Positions 35,060 through 46,424 of a DNA stretch of 64,000 nt are shown piece by piece. The translations under genes were made by a program, and so were the position numbers. This DNA is from Leucocoprinus leucothites (taxonomy: Eukaryota; Basidiomycota; Agaricomycetes; Agaricales; Agaricaceae): contig JAACJO010000012.1 in NCBI GenBank assembly GCA_013368445.1, forward strand, positions 1,116,001 to 1,180,000. Direction: 5' to 3'. Below the pieces are notes generated by a model. It had not been told where the DNA came from. It saw only the letters and a list, made by a program, of their open reading frames with translations, and ran no database searches. Within the stretch, counting starts at the first letter, position 1. Each line of letters starts with the position of its first letter.

Positions 35060-36460
35060 TTATATGCTTTCAAATGACTCCAGAAAGGGAAGACATGCCC
35101 AAATCTCTGAAATTCGCTGAGTGTCCAGCCACCCCGTGTCTGTACGGGTCAGCATCGAGAAACCTGTGAGACATAACGTTCGAAGAGGGCATGCAGACCG
35201 CCGGACAAATGCAACAAAAGCATTATGAGGCCAGTCTGAGCGAGCGCAGTTCTCTTTCGAAGTCGAAATGCAGAACGAAGACAAAGAAGGGAGGGATGAC
35301 GAGTCCAATAAGCGTTGTAGGGCATAGCCCTTGCGATCATTCATGTAAACGTGGAACCTCGCTAGAGAACTGTGATTCAATCGCGATCGCACGAGGTAAG
35401 GGGGTTCGTGAACCGTGTACAGATCCTGAACTTTGACGCTACAGGATTGGAGATTTGGCGAACCTTTGAGAATGACAAGGAGTTGGTCAACGATGAACCA
35501 CGTTTTATGTGCTTCGAGGGTCGTCAAGGAAGACCAAGGAAATGAATATGTCTCGGGTCGCAGGTCAAATTCTGCACGATGGGTTCGTAGCATGAAAATA
35601 TCATAATCCCGGTCATATACTCCCACTAGCTCGAGGGATTTGAGCCTTGGCATAGGCTTGGCGAGGAGGAGTGCTAGATTAACAGATCGAGCCGTGAGAC
35701 GAAGGTGAAACCAACGCTCAGATGTTTGGACGACCCATGGGTAATACGGATCAGTGGTGCCGAACCAGGAATCCTTCTGGGGTATTGTAATCTCCATGTA
35801 GAACGGCGCTTGGCCAGCCCTTTCAATCCATAGAAGGGGCTGACTGGGTAATTTCGAGTACGGTCGTTGTAGGACAAAACGTGTGATTTTGTCGCTACAG
35901 GAGGGCGATACTTGAGGTAGGAAATCCTGAAGTGGCCAGTCGCTCGTCGTTGAGATGGACGACCACAGAGAGCGAGTGGAGAGGGCGATTGACCTCCATC
36001 TCTCACAGACTGTGGTTAACAGCAGAGGGGACTGACGTGTGCTTGGCCTCACAAAAGTAGAGGGGAGGGTGTGTTGGAAAATCTCTTGTAATATTTCGCT
36101 TGGTATTCGGGAAATGGGTGCCAGAACTCCCTTGTATATCTCGAGGGAAAACGACAATCGCTTGTGCCGTTGGAGTATTGCTTGGACCCTAGAGTCGACA
36201 ACTCGAAGCATCTTGCTAATGCTTTTCATGTCATCGCAGGGTTCTAACTTTCCGTTCCAAATCGTTAGCAGAAAGGTCTGTAAAGACCTTCGGTGAGAAG
36301 ATTTCGAAGAGTGATGATGATATGCTATCTTGTCCTGGAGCATGCGTCGCTGGGAAGAAAGCTCTTCCAAGTTTGTATCGACCTCGTGGATCAATTTCTG
36401 CAGCTCGTTTATCCTGTCGAAAGCTACATTGTCGTCAATATCCGGAAGTAGGATCGACAT
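35060..36460 (-). CDS. F-box domain protein
   Basis: Uninterrupted gene of 466 residues. A predicted coiled coil opens it (FDRINELQKLIHEVDTNLEELSSQRRMLQDKI), then a classic F-box core ISRIPSEILQEIFQHTLPS at about residues 117-135, followed by WRSIALSTRSLWSSI. The remainder is leucine-rich without regular repeats, like the very large F-box/LRR-like families of agarics. Such proteins join substrates to SCF ubiquitin ligases; the substrate is unknown. The stop lies in 35060-35062 and the start in the first Met of the frame. Confidence 0.85.
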   Translation of the reverse strand: MSILLPDIDDNVAFDRINELQKLIHEVDTNLEELSSQRRMLQDKIAYHHHSSKSSHRRSLQTFLLTIWNGKLEPCDDMKSISKMLRVVDSRVQAILQRHKRLSFSLEIYKGVLAPISRIPSEILQEIFQHTLPSTFVRPSTRQSPLLLTTVCERWRSIALSTRSLWSSISTTSDWPLQDFLPQVSPSCSDKITRFVLQRPYSKLPSQPLLWIERAGQAPFYMEITIPQKDSWFGTTDPYYPWVVQTSERWFHLRLTARSVNLALLLAKPMPRLKSLELVGVYDRDYDIFMLRTHRAEFDLRPETYSFPWSSLTTLEAHKTWFIVDQLLVILKGSPNLQSCSVKVQDLYTVHEPPYLVRSRLNHSSLARFHVYMNDRKGYALQRLLDSSSLPSLSSFCISTSKENCARSDWPHNAFVAFVRRSACPLRTLCLTGFSMLTRTDTGWLDTQRISEIWACLPFLESFESI

Positions 36461-37903
36461 ATGTATGCTGTTTAGCCGCTAGACAAATTCGGGTAGGGGA
36501 GGTTGATGTGTAGACTTGAGTGAACCGTCCTGATACACGAGCGAATCTGCAAGCTCAATGCACTACCTGAACAGCAATGTCGGCGGACTATCCCCAATGT
36601 GCCTAGTATGTTAGGGGTCACTTGTGAAGGAGCGCCATCATGACGGCTGTGTTTGAGATAATTTTGGCCGAATCATCAGGACAGAAGCAAAAGCCATGAT
36701 TCCAAACACGGCTCCACGGAAGCCAAAAATGCAGGGGGAAAGCTATAGAGTAGTGTTTAATGCTGTAGCTAGGCCAGTATCCACCAAGTCCAGGATCTAA
36801 CATGAGGTCTTGTTATATCATGAGTCCTTCCGAAAAAGGATGATTGTACTCCAGTAGATTAGCATTGGCGCAAATCTGGGATAAATTGATACGCAGTCCA
36901 GACTACTTGCCTGGTTACATGTCTCAGGGCTGGTCTTGTTGACACTTCACACTTTTATGGTTCCACTAGATGGGCAACTTGCTATCATGTGTCAAGGATC
37001 AGGATATTGATCAATTACAACAGCCACTTCCCGTGAGTATTCCGAAATGGGAAAATCTACTTGGATCACTCTTCATGCTATTAGTCGAACTGGAGCTTGC
37101 CTTGAGGTTCCAGCACACGGATGATTGGTAATCACGTCATTCGATACCCTCGGTTGTTTGGGCTGTGATACAGTCAAACACTAGTCGAAGAGTACCCGGA
37201 GAGAATGGCTAGTGGTAGTCAAGCATCATGAACTCACTTGGAAGGAACTCGACTACATGCCACCAATATTAAGATCCAAGGACCTATTATCCGGATTTGC
37301 CTACATTGTCACCATGGATTGGAGAACGAGGTATGGTCAGTCGTAGTACTACTCTTGGGCGGTTAGCGTTCACTAACACCTGGTACTTTCGTGGGCCAAT
37401 GAAGTTGAAATGAACAATGCAAAGGCACGATCACGTCTTCTGTCGTGCGGTGATAATACATGGATGGCATTCTGGAGCCTAGAGGTCTGGGAGAAGGTTG
37501 GAGACGTCCACAGCATAGCCTTGTGCCCTGATATACGTTATCGAATTTGCCGCTCTCCTGACAGGACACTGCATGTCCGTCGACCTCCCAAGATGTCAAG
37601 AATTGTGATACTTGTTATATCACAGCAGAATAGGCACCAAATAAGACGAAGGATTTACTTCAAAATACTAGCTGACCCGCCATTGCAGCTGAACAGACGT
37701 ATGAATTCCAAGACGACTTGGCGGTGGGGACGACTAGTGGAGTCATCAGAATTGCCGGTGGAGCCTAGTCCTAAGCTCATAAGGGTTACGGTAGGCATCT
37801 ATCGAGTCCCAGAGGGGGTAACGAATGCTGTTCAGGTGTTCCTAGTTCATCTAGCTATAAAGAAACCTGCTGTTTAGCCAGTGCATCCTATCTAGTTGTC
37901 AAG
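36461..37903. other. Intergenic region, no gene supported
   Basis: About 1.4 kb between the F-box gene and the receptor gene. A 155-codon plus frame at 37410-37877 ends 26 bases before the receptor start; its composition is basic and gives no recognisable domain, so I do not call it. A minus frame at 36618-36803 is too short to judge. Confidence 0.45.
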
Positions 37904-39494
37904 ATGCCTTCCTTCTGCCCTGCAAACCGAGACCATCATGCCGGGCGGTTTCTTTTCGGCGAGCGCCTAGGCATATTCCTTACGATCCTCGCAGCGATGT
38001 GAGTGCCAGTTTGAGAGACAAAGGTGTGCTTTATTCTGACAAGTTGACTAGACTATCCGCCATTTCTGCGTTGGGTTTGTTAGCCTACACAGTAGTTAGT
38101 TTGGTTCAACCCCATCCTCTCAGCGTCAGCTAAATTAGGCTCTAAATAGTCGCGAAAGCTCAAGAGGTGGAAATCATCAAGGCATCATCATAGATATTCT
38201 CGCGGCCATTCTGATGCCAACGGGTTCAGCTTATTGGTCTCACTTGTCACGGCGGATTTGATTCAAGCCTTGGGTGGCATGCCGAACTGGAGGTGGATGC
38301 TTAACGCGGTCAGTGACTAAAGTTGTTTCCCCGCCGTAAATACCTTCGCTGATTCTCTGTGGTTCAGAGGGTGACGGAGGGAGCTTCATGCTCCTTTCAA
38401 GGGGCATTTCTGAATGTAGGAAATGTAGCCATTGCATTGTCGTAGGTGTTTTGCTGGACTTCTGGTGTAGCTGGGTTTAATGCGTAGTTCTATCATAACT
38501 TAATAGATCGTTGGTGAGTTCTCGCGTCGAATTTGTTGACTGCAGCTCTGAACCAGGACCGGATTGTCCACTAGAGTATTGCCATACACACCTTCGTTGT
38601 TTTGGTTCTGCATTGGAGAGTCACTCGTTTCACCCTGCGTATCGTGGTTGCAGGCATCTGGCTGATTACTGTCCTCATCGTCGTGATTTGCGGGCGGGGT
38701 CGGGCCGGCTATTATGGAGATACAGGTTACTGTAAGTCTGACTCCTATCTTTTACTAAACAACCATAAGCTCCATAACTAAACTATTCGGCAGGGTGCTG
38801 GATAACAGAAGAACATTGTACAGAAAGAGTTGTTGGGGAGTATTTGTGGATGTGGATTTCTTTCTTCATCATGATCGGCCTCTACGTTTTCATGAGCTTC
38901 CTGATGCTGCGGGGTACGATCGGAGCTCAGAAGGTCTCGGAAATAGAGGTGGAAGAAGTAAAAGAATCTAGGAGGATGGCGTACTCGATGTTATTGTAAG
39001 TGCATGTCCTTGCTTGGAGACATCCGTAGTCTGATTAGGACCCAAATGCAAGCTATCCCGCCGTGTATCTGTTTTGCCTTGCACCAGTCTCAATTAGTCG
39101 ATGGCTTGACTGGAGCAGACCATCAAATCAACCTCTTCCTCCAGCAGCTACCCTATTCAGCAACACGGTTTTCAGTCTTTCGGGGTTCCTGAACCTAATT
39201 CTTTTTAGCATCACGCGCCCAAATCTGATCGCTGGGAGTTCAACATCAATCTCATCTGGTGATGACTCTGGCGAACTGTCCATGAGCGAAAATGTGCCAA
39301 GAAACCTCACCACACAGCAGCGCTTCGTCACCGAACGCGCTGGGGCTTCTGGCGTCGAAATTACTGTAGAGGGTCCAACTGGACTAGGGGAATATCAGAG
39401 TTCTTCGCGATCAGCGGTAAGACCATTGACTGGACCAGATACTGGAGAATCTTTTGTGAGAACTCAAAATGAGGGCCGGCTGCCCGATTGGTGA
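37904..39494 (+). CDS. Fungal G-protein-coupled receptor (Git3/cAMP-receptor-like)
   Basis: Multi-exon gene whose joined frame gives a seven-helix membrane protein. Helix 1: ERLGIFLTILAAMLSAISAL, split by an intron. Loop with basic KLKRWKSSRHHHR, then helix 2 FSLLVSLVTADLIQALGG. Helix 3 region CSFQGAFLNVGNVAIALS, then IAIHTFVVLVLHWRV (helix 4), IVVAGIWLITVLIVVICGR, CWITEEHC extracellular loop, YLWMWISFFIMIGLYVFMSF (helix 5), a charged third loop, and YPAVYLFCLAPVSISRWLDW plus SNTVFSLSGFLNLILFSITR for helices 6-7. A Ser-rich cytoplasmic tail ends RLPDW. This pattern fits the class of fungal receptors related to Git3 and Dictyostelium cAR, thought to sense nutrients. Some small exons around 38440-38570 are not resolved. 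Confidence 0.75.
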
Positions 39495-40475
39495 ATGCGT
39501 GAAGCTTACCCCGATGTGTATTTAATAGTGTACCCCTTCGGACTTCCATGTTGATTTTAAGACCATTCCCCAATATTCAATTGTCGTATGATCATCTGTG
39601 TATCTCAGTTCGATGAAGGCTTGAGTTGATTCTTGTTCTCTTATAATTCTATTTTTGGTACACTGAAGGCTCTCAAGCAATAAGAATTGCATAACCTATG
39701 CATAACCTAGCGCTCATTGACTATTATCTTCGAGCCCTGGAGAGGTCAGGGGCAAACAAAAGGCACTAGGAATTGTGAAATTGCGGTGAAGCCTTTACTA
39801 AGAAAGAGTAAACTTCACTGGCGACGTACGACAAGGATTGGGCCCCGCTATCAATACTCGTTGGTGGGTTATCTTTGAAGTAGAGCCTTTAACGAGCCTT
39901 CTGGTCGCATGAGTTTGCAGTCGCATAGTGTTGAGGCCATGAGCTCAGGGACTAGGAATAACACCACGAGGAGGAAGGTAACTAGTATGTCATAATCACA
40001 TGGATATGTCGATCGAACCAATCTAACTACTAACTACTGGATAACAAAGGGGTGGGTATACAGTCGGAGGCTCAATCGCAGTTGAGTTTTATACAGAGCG
40101 GCCAAGGCATTTTCTGATGCGTCCACATGGGAAGATGGAACAATCGCAAGGTCTAGAGGCCAGAGTCGGCTATTGAAGAGCCAAAGAGGACCCCGAAGCC
40201 CGATGGTACCGAGGAAGTGTGATGGGTGATCTAATCGGTGATTCCGGCGACAGCTGTGAGAAGGAATGGAAAGAAAATGTAATCTTAGTCGCACTATTAG
40301 CAGCAGAATGAATCTCATTCACTAGTATTTTCGAAATGCAATCGGGCCTTGAGGGTCACATCTATCCTGAGAAGATATAGCAACGAGCCAGGAAATTGCA
40401 AAAAGAAATTAACGCGTCTGAATTCACAAAATAGCAGTTCAACAGAAGATGAGTTCGACAGACAAAGCGTACAAA
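39495..40475. other. Intergenic, convergent
   Basis: About 1 kb between the 3' ends of the receptor gene and the minus-strand CHZ1 gene. Frames such as minus 40034-40318 show no recognisable content. No repeat or RNA gene seen. Confidence 0.5.
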
Positions 40476-40982
40476 CTAGTGTTGCATATCGACATCGTCA
40501 TCCTCGTCCTCATCTGCATCATCCGGCTTCAGGCCAGCTTTTTCGAGAGCCTCCTTGGAGGTGTAGTCAACGCGGACACCGCGGGTTCTACGTCCGCCTG
40601 TGACAATGGCGGAGGGGTCAATTTCCTCGAAACTTTCCTGAGAGTAAAAAGTTAGCAGAGTGAACCGTTGAGGCCGTTCAGCTGGCGGGGAACGCGAGAA
40701 TTCTTAGAGGAACAACGGATGGGCGCGTCGACTTACTTCTACCTCGTCTTCATCCTCTTCATCACCATCTTCATCATTGTCTTCCTCCTCATCATTTTCG
40801 TCCTCGTCCATTGGTTCATCGGCAACAGGAGCCTTGCCCTTTCCTTTATTGTTTGGAGAATCGACGGCGACATTGTCGCCGGCGGAAGCGTTCTTTCTAT
40901 GAATAGACGCGTCAATAAGCTGTGAAAACATAGTGAAAAAGACTCACGCATCGGAAGCTGGATCAGTAACGCTGGAGGACAT
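40476..40982 (-). CDS. CHZ1: Histone H2A.Z-H2B chaperone CHZ1
   Basis: Small acidic nuclear chaperone that hands H2A.Z-H2B dimers to the SWR1 remodeller. Three exons (40948-40982, 40737-40896, 40476-40637) sum to 357 bases, 118 residues, the size of the family. The N-terminal half is Ser/Lys then strongly acidic (EDENDEEEDNDEDGDEEDED). The CHZ motif is in exon 3: SFEEIDPSAIVTGGRRTRGV with VDYTSKEALEKAG, followed by a second acidic tail ending DVDMQH. The second intron was placed at GTAAGT (after Val-Glu), which fits the splice consensus better than an upstream GT. Confidence 0.88.
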
Positions 40983-41401
40983 GGTGGCGCTGGTACAAAA
41001 TGTACTGTTTGCCCTTGGTGGGACTGAGGAGGCGTTTATTTGGATCAGTGGCTGTCTTACAACAATCTGCCAGTCACGTTATTCACCTCTTGTTTCCTGA
41101 CCAAAACCTTCCTCGGCCACGTAGTCCTATTGAAATCTCTCCTATGCGCCTGAAAACACAGATTCTGCCTCGGTTGGGTGTCGAAGTAAGCAAACGCTGG
41201 TTGCCGCCCTTGCATATGCGGGTCCGAAACAGTGGGGAGACGCTGGGAACAACATGTGGGGATAGAGGCAAAATCGGAGAGGGCGTCTGATGGATTAGTG
41301 GCAGGTGCAGATGGCCGCATTGATGCCCTTACTTACCTCAGCCTCGGCAATCCGCAGGTCCATATCTTCTGTCCCATGCCCCATCTGGTCCGCGTATTAT
41401 A
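40983..41401. other. Divergent promoter region
   Basis: A 419-base gap between the starts of CHZ1 and the DUF6593-like gene. No motif stood out beyond short CT-rich runs. A frame on either strand here has no recognisable product. Confidence 0.5.
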
Positions 41402-43388
41402 ATGCCCAGGGCTCCTGTGTTTCCCTCCGCCGATGTTGGTGGTAACGACAGTGGTCCACATTTTCGATCTGTGTCTTCTCCAGAGCGCTCTCGTTCCACC
41501 CGCCTCCCCGGCATGTCTGTCCTTGCCTCTGTCAAGCTCCCTTATCTGCGTCGTCCTGGGCCAGAGGAAGCACCAAGCACCACCCACAAAACTCCCCTTC
41601 TCACTCTCAAGCTCTCCTCTCATTCATTCCTCGATTGTACTCTTAAGGATGATGTCTCTACTTCCCCTCTCTACACCATCAGGACTGTTGGTATGACCAC
41701 TACTATCATGCGAGCGGACCCGTGGCAGGAATCCATCAGGACCGCCGACATAAAGTGGCCGAAAATCATACCGCCCAAGGGCAAGGGGAAGGGCACACCA
41801 GATGGTGTTCTTGTGCAGCTGAAGGGGTCTCGCTGGAAGGGAGGGGATTCCTTCCTGAAGCCGAGCACCTCCAAGAGGTAGGTCTCCGGTCTTCTTGCCT
41901 CCCGAATTTCAAGAAACTCAACCGTTTCAGTGGTTCCCGGAAGTTCAAAATTCCTTACCTCTCGCATAGCATGAAGTGGCAGAAACAGGGCACGGCCTAC
42001 TGGGTATAGTGGTTTTCAGCTCATTTTCATCCTGAGCTGACGTTCGTTAATAGTGTACGACCTCGCCCATGAAGGGGCCAATTGCAGTTTTTGATCCACC
42101 CGTCGACCATCTCCCAGGGAGATTGACAATCTACGAGACGCTGCATGACAAGTACGACACCAGTCCCATGCTTGTACACCAAGGTGTCTCAATTTTTCTA
42201 CTCGATTACCTCCTTGTCACCACCATTTTACTTGTCACCGACCTGCAAGAGTGGATGCTCGTTCAAAGTGCAAGCTCAAGCACGGCCTCCACAACTGACC
42301 AACCACCAAACACAAGCCTTCAATGGAGGAAAATTGCACATGGAGAACCACTCTTTCCCAAGCTACCACCGGCTATTGCACACCATTCCACTGATGGATT
42401 AAATAAAAGTCCTGCCACACCTACATCTCAGGAGCAAATGGCTAAGATTGTTCATGGGGATCCTTTGTATCCGCGAATCAAACCGGGTTCGAAATCTGTG
42501 TTTTCCTTCTCTTCCTACTCTGACGAAGGCGAAGACAACGGCTCTGATTCGGGCGACGTGCGCACCGGGTCACCCAGCCCTTCGGCGGAATCATCTCTTG
42601 ATCCTGTGTCGAACAATTCGTCAGCCCCTCCTCATACTTACATTGATCCATCATTTTACCTTGAACATGGAGTACCTCCGATCCCACCACTGCCATCGCA
42701 TTATACAGGTCAAACATCACTTTCACAGTCGTCCGTGGGCTCACGGTCAGCACGAGTTCAAGAACTTCCTGTTTCTCTCAACGTGTCTCGCCCTTGGCTT
42801 GACGCAACGTCACCACCGCTAATCGAGCCAAACACTAGGGCAGAAATGTCCTCTAGCACTTCATCTGTTGGACCTGCGGATGCATCTCTCTGGAAGAGAC
42901 GTCCATCAGAGCCTGTCATCACACGCGCACGCTCTGTGTCTCGGCCGCTCCCTCGAACACCTAATACGCCGAGCGCCGATGTCCACAGCCCCGTCATTCG
43001 CCGAGTTCAAAGTCATAATCGTATCAACGAGGTCGACATTCAGAAACCGTGGTTACAAACGTCTCCACCACCTCTACCACCAGCCCCATTTACATCGACA
43101 GCTCCAAGAACACCTCGGACAGGACGCTCTCTTCCTCCCACGCCCTTTGACTTGGCGATGGGGAGGCCAACCGGTGGTTTTAATGCGCCTGTGGCTTCTG
43201 GTTTGCAAATTCCGCGCAAATCACTTGACAATAACGAGGCCACTTCAGAATGGGATGGTCTTTTAGGTTGTGAAGAAGGAGCCTCTCACTCATCCCTCGC
43301 TCGTCCCTCGTTTGATCAACCTCCCCCTGCCTACTCTTCAATAGATTTTAGCACTACACATCCGCAGCCGTGGACAACAGGGACCTAG
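41402..43388 (+). CDS. DUF6593-like Pro/Ser-rich protein
   Basis: Three exons (41402-41877, 41931-42003, 42054-43388) sum to 1884 bases, 627 residues. The first third has a folded look: LPYLRRPGPEEAP, LTLKLSSHSFLDCTLKDD, SPLYTIRTVGMTTTIMRAD, IKWPKIIPP, KFKIPYLSHSMKWQKQGTAYW and FDPPVDHLPGRLTIYET, ending with a hydrophobic helix SIFLLDYLLVTTILLVTDL. This strand order resembles DUF6593, a domain found in Agaricomycetes. The rest is disordered: Pro/Ser rich, with KIAHGEPLFPK and KIVHGDPLYPR as a short internal repeat, and PPPAY near the C terminus. Function unknown. The domain assignment is from memory of pattern, not a search. Confidence 0.7.
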
Positions 43389-43988
43389 GAGAAGCTATCG
43401 GACCTGACCTCTGTCCATTTCAGATGCCTTTTAGGATCATCCAAGCTAATGACTTCTTATTATCTCATCACGCAAAGTATTCCTTTAACATTTGTATTTT
43501 TATCTACCTGCATCAGACTATCTGCATCCTCCGCTATTAAAGTATCTTATGTCGCATTTTTGTAGCTACTGGAAGAGTTTCAGTACTTTTGTTTTCTTGC
43601 TTTCTTTCTCATTGCTCTGTGAATCAGTTTGTTATCACCCTTTGTTCTAGTGTCAACCTATTTAGTGCCGGTCATTTTCCCGCTAATGCGCAAAATACAT
43701 CTACTTCAGCCACCATGATCAATCTTCGTGTTGATGCGAAGAGAGCAGTTGAGTAGATCCATATATCGGGAGAAGAGTAGGTCGTCGCTGAGGAGAACTG
43801 CGGTCCGCTGGCTCCGGATCGGCATCCGAGGAAAATCCATCCGCCGATTGTACTTGTGCACGCAAGAGTACATAAATTGCTGTTCCTTGTCGGAGAACAG
43901 GAGTTTCAGTGCCTCATCCAATTCTTTGTCTATCTCAGGCTGTCAAATCAATCTTCACATCAACCTAATTGACTGGAGTCTTTCCCCC
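43389..43988. other. Intergenic: 3' UTR and gluconokinase promoter
   Basis: A 600-base gap between plus-strand genes. T-rich from 43440 to 43680. Frames on both strands overlapping 43706-43990 (up to 149 codons when read through the gluconokinase first exon) are not supported by any motif. Confidence 0.5.
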
Positions 43989-44926
43989 ATGGACTCAATT
44001 CCGCCAAACAACTCATCACCCAAGGCGGAGGCAAGAAGTACCAAACCAACAACAACGTTCATTGTGGTGATGGTGGGTTCCGTCATAGATTCTTTGATCT
44101 CGGAGTGTGGGTGGCCGGTGTGCGTGCTGGCCAGCACGATCATGGTGATCGGAAGGGCATGGGCGCTAGGGACGTGATAGCTCAGTTTACCTATCGGGCA
44201 CGTCCAACAGCATTAGCAGTCTAGCAGCTATGAAACGTCTCAGGCTCCATCAACACTTGTCATGCGTTGATTTTGGCCTGGAACCTCAAGGTCTGCTGTT
44301 GATTCTTCCGTATTCTTCTCTGCTGCAGTTATTGCCACCGAACCGTAATCTAATTTAATTGAAATCTGACATAGGGTGTTAGTGGCACTGGGAAGTCTAC
44401 TCTAGGGATTGCTTTGGCCAAGGAACTGGGACTGCCCTATGTGGAAGGAGACGAGTTGCATCCGGAGTCGAATGTGGAGAAGATGTCACGGGGAGTGCCT
44501 TTGACGGACAAGGATAGGGAACCATGGTTAGAGCTGATTAGGACGACGGCGGAGAATGAAGTTGCAGAGAATCGGAACGGTGTTGTAGTCACTTGTTCAG
44601 CGCTGAAGAAGTACTATCGAGACGTGCTCCGAGGGAGGATAAAACCTGCGTTTTCGAAGCAGCCTCTATTGGAGCCGGTGGAGGGGACTGGAAAGGAGGG
44701 TTTGGCAACATACTTCGTATGGATCAATGGGTCAAGAGAGTTGTTAGAGGAGAGAATACGAAATAGGCAGGGACACTTTTTCAAGGCTTCGATGCTGGAT
44801 AGTCAGCTACGGACTCTGGAAAGTCCTGAGGGTGAAGAAGGGGTAGTGGTTGTGCCTCTGGAGGCAAATACAGAGGAACAAGTGAGGACAGCGGTTGAGG
44901 AGTTGAAGGAGTTGATGGATTCATGA
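43989..44926 (+). CDS. Gluconokinase
   Basis: Phosphorylates D-gluconate to 6-phosphogluconate with ATP, feeding the pentose phosphate pathway. Two exons, 43989-44072 and 44375-44926, sum to 636 bases, 211 residues, the size of the GntK/IdnK family. The join produces TTTFIVVM followed by the Walker A loop GVSGTGKSTLGIALAKELG. Later motifs: YVEGDELHPESNVEKM, GVPLTDKDREPWLELI, VVTCSALKKYYRDVLR and INGSRELLEERIRNRQGHFF with SMLDSQLRTLE, all typical. The single intron is about 300 bases, long for this window, and splits Met from the P-loop Gly. Exon 1 had to be found by homology reasoning because the long downstream frame lacks the P-loop. Confidence 0.92.
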
Positions 44927-45043
44927 GTTATTGCTATCTATTCCACAGAGAATGGCATGGATTGGTTGTAGAAAATTCAAAAGCTCTAGCCTGAGGACGA
45001 GAGCCCCTAATAACCGGTGATGATCGGCAGTTACCGAGGGACG

Positions 45044-45066
45044 ACGCGTTATGCAAGGTGACGCGT
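45044..45066 (+). promoter_or_regulatory. Paired ACGCGT motifs upstream of the proteasome gene
   Basis: ACGCGT occurs at 45044-45049 and 45061-45066, 56-78 bases before the start codon of the proteasome alpha-3 gene. ACGCGT is the core of the yeast MluI cell-cycle box bound by MBF. A role here is inference only. Confidence 0.3.
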
Positions 45067-45121
45067 CCGTCATTTCATTCTGATCAATTACCCTCCCTCT
45101 CTCACTCTCCAATACTTCACC

Positions 45122-46305
45122 ATGGTATGTCTGTGTCCAGTTGTTCACCAATCCAATATATTCTAACCCAAACGTTAGGCTCGGCGTTACGATAGTAAGA
45201 TCGCTAAAGTTTCAAAGGTTGTTCATAATTATCAATATGATATCACTTTCCAGGTCGCACAACTATATTCTCGCCTGAAGGCATGGGCTCCTCACTGCAT
45301 CTTGTGTTTTTATACTTATAATTCTCTTTCAGGGCGGTTATACCAGAGTAAATTCTTTTCATCCCCTAAATGAATCGATGTTGATCAGCAATTAGTCGAG
45401 TATGCTATGGAAGCAATCTCACATGCTGGAACGGTGCTTGGCGTCCTAGCGAAGGACGGTGTTGTTCTTGCAGCAGAGAAGAAGGTTACAGGAAAACTAC
45501 TTGATCTTTCGGGCGCGAAGGCGGGAGGCTATGGTGGAAGTGGAGAGAAAATCTTTTTGCTCAATTCGTGCGTTCTCTTTAGGTTTATACTTTCTGGATA
45601 ACTGTTGATTTATTATTCTCTGTCTTTTCAGGAATATGATCGGTGGGGTGGCCGGTTTGACAGCCGATGCTAACTCGCTAGTGAATTATGCGCGTTCAGC
45701 GGCACAGCGACATCTATTGGCTTATAACGATGATATACCTGTTGAGCTTCTTGCTCAAAAGCTATGTGACTTGAAGCAGGGATACACGCAATTCGGAGGT
45801 GCGTCTTGAGAGGCTTGGGATAGTAGCCTGTGAGTTGACTAAATACTTTGTTTCAGGTCTTCGACCATTCGGTGTCTCGATTCTCTACGCTGGCTACGAT
45901 CCCCACTACGAATTCCAGCTATATCACTCCGATCCGTCAGGAAATTACTCTGGTTGGAAGGCGACATGTATCGGTGCAAACAACGGCACAGCTCAGAGTC
46001 TCTTGAAACAAGAGTATAAGGATGATATAGTCGTCAAGGATGCTATCGGGTTGGTCCTGAGGACGATGAGTAAGACGATGGACAGTACCACATTGAGCAG
46101 TGAAAAGCGTATGTATTCCCTCGCACAGACTGCGTAAACAAGCAACTTATTGACGGCTGGATTAGTCGAGTTTGCAGTTCTTACATTGGACGAAGCCACG
46201 AAAACACCCAAGGCGAAGATATATCGACCCGCTGAGATTGATGCTTTGCTGCAGACGGAAGGGCTTATAAAGAAAGATGACGATGCGGAGATGAAGTCAA
46301 CATAA
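45122..46305 (+). CDS. PRE9: 20S proteasome subunit alpha type 4 (alpha-3)
   Basis: Outer-ring structural subunit of the 20S proteasome core; the human name is PSMA4. Eight exons: 45122-45124, 45179-45194, 45254-45280, 45333-45347, 45396-45567, 45632-45798, 45857-46108, 46166-46305, summing to 792 bases, 263 residues. Joined start is [20 protein letters not shown] with the alpha signature continuing [13 protein letters not shown], where most homologues have VEYAM. Later: [66 protein letters not shown] and IGANN. The first exon is only the ATG, and the third intron begins GC instead of GT (CTGAAG then GCATGG). The alternative GT downstream breaks the conserved reading. It lies 195 bases after the gluconokinase gene. 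Confidence 0.95.
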
Positions 46306-46424
46306 GATGTACTTCTGACTCGCTGTATTTCTATCTTGACGTTTCCGACTCAAATTTACAAACACGGAACGCATTGCATACAGTATATTGCGGACCGTGA
46401 TGTACAGTTGTTATATCGTTGTAC

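Noticed and set aside
37410..37877. 155-codon plus-strand frame before the receptor
   Set aside because: Composition is basic and shows no domain. Kept only as an observation, not as a gene.
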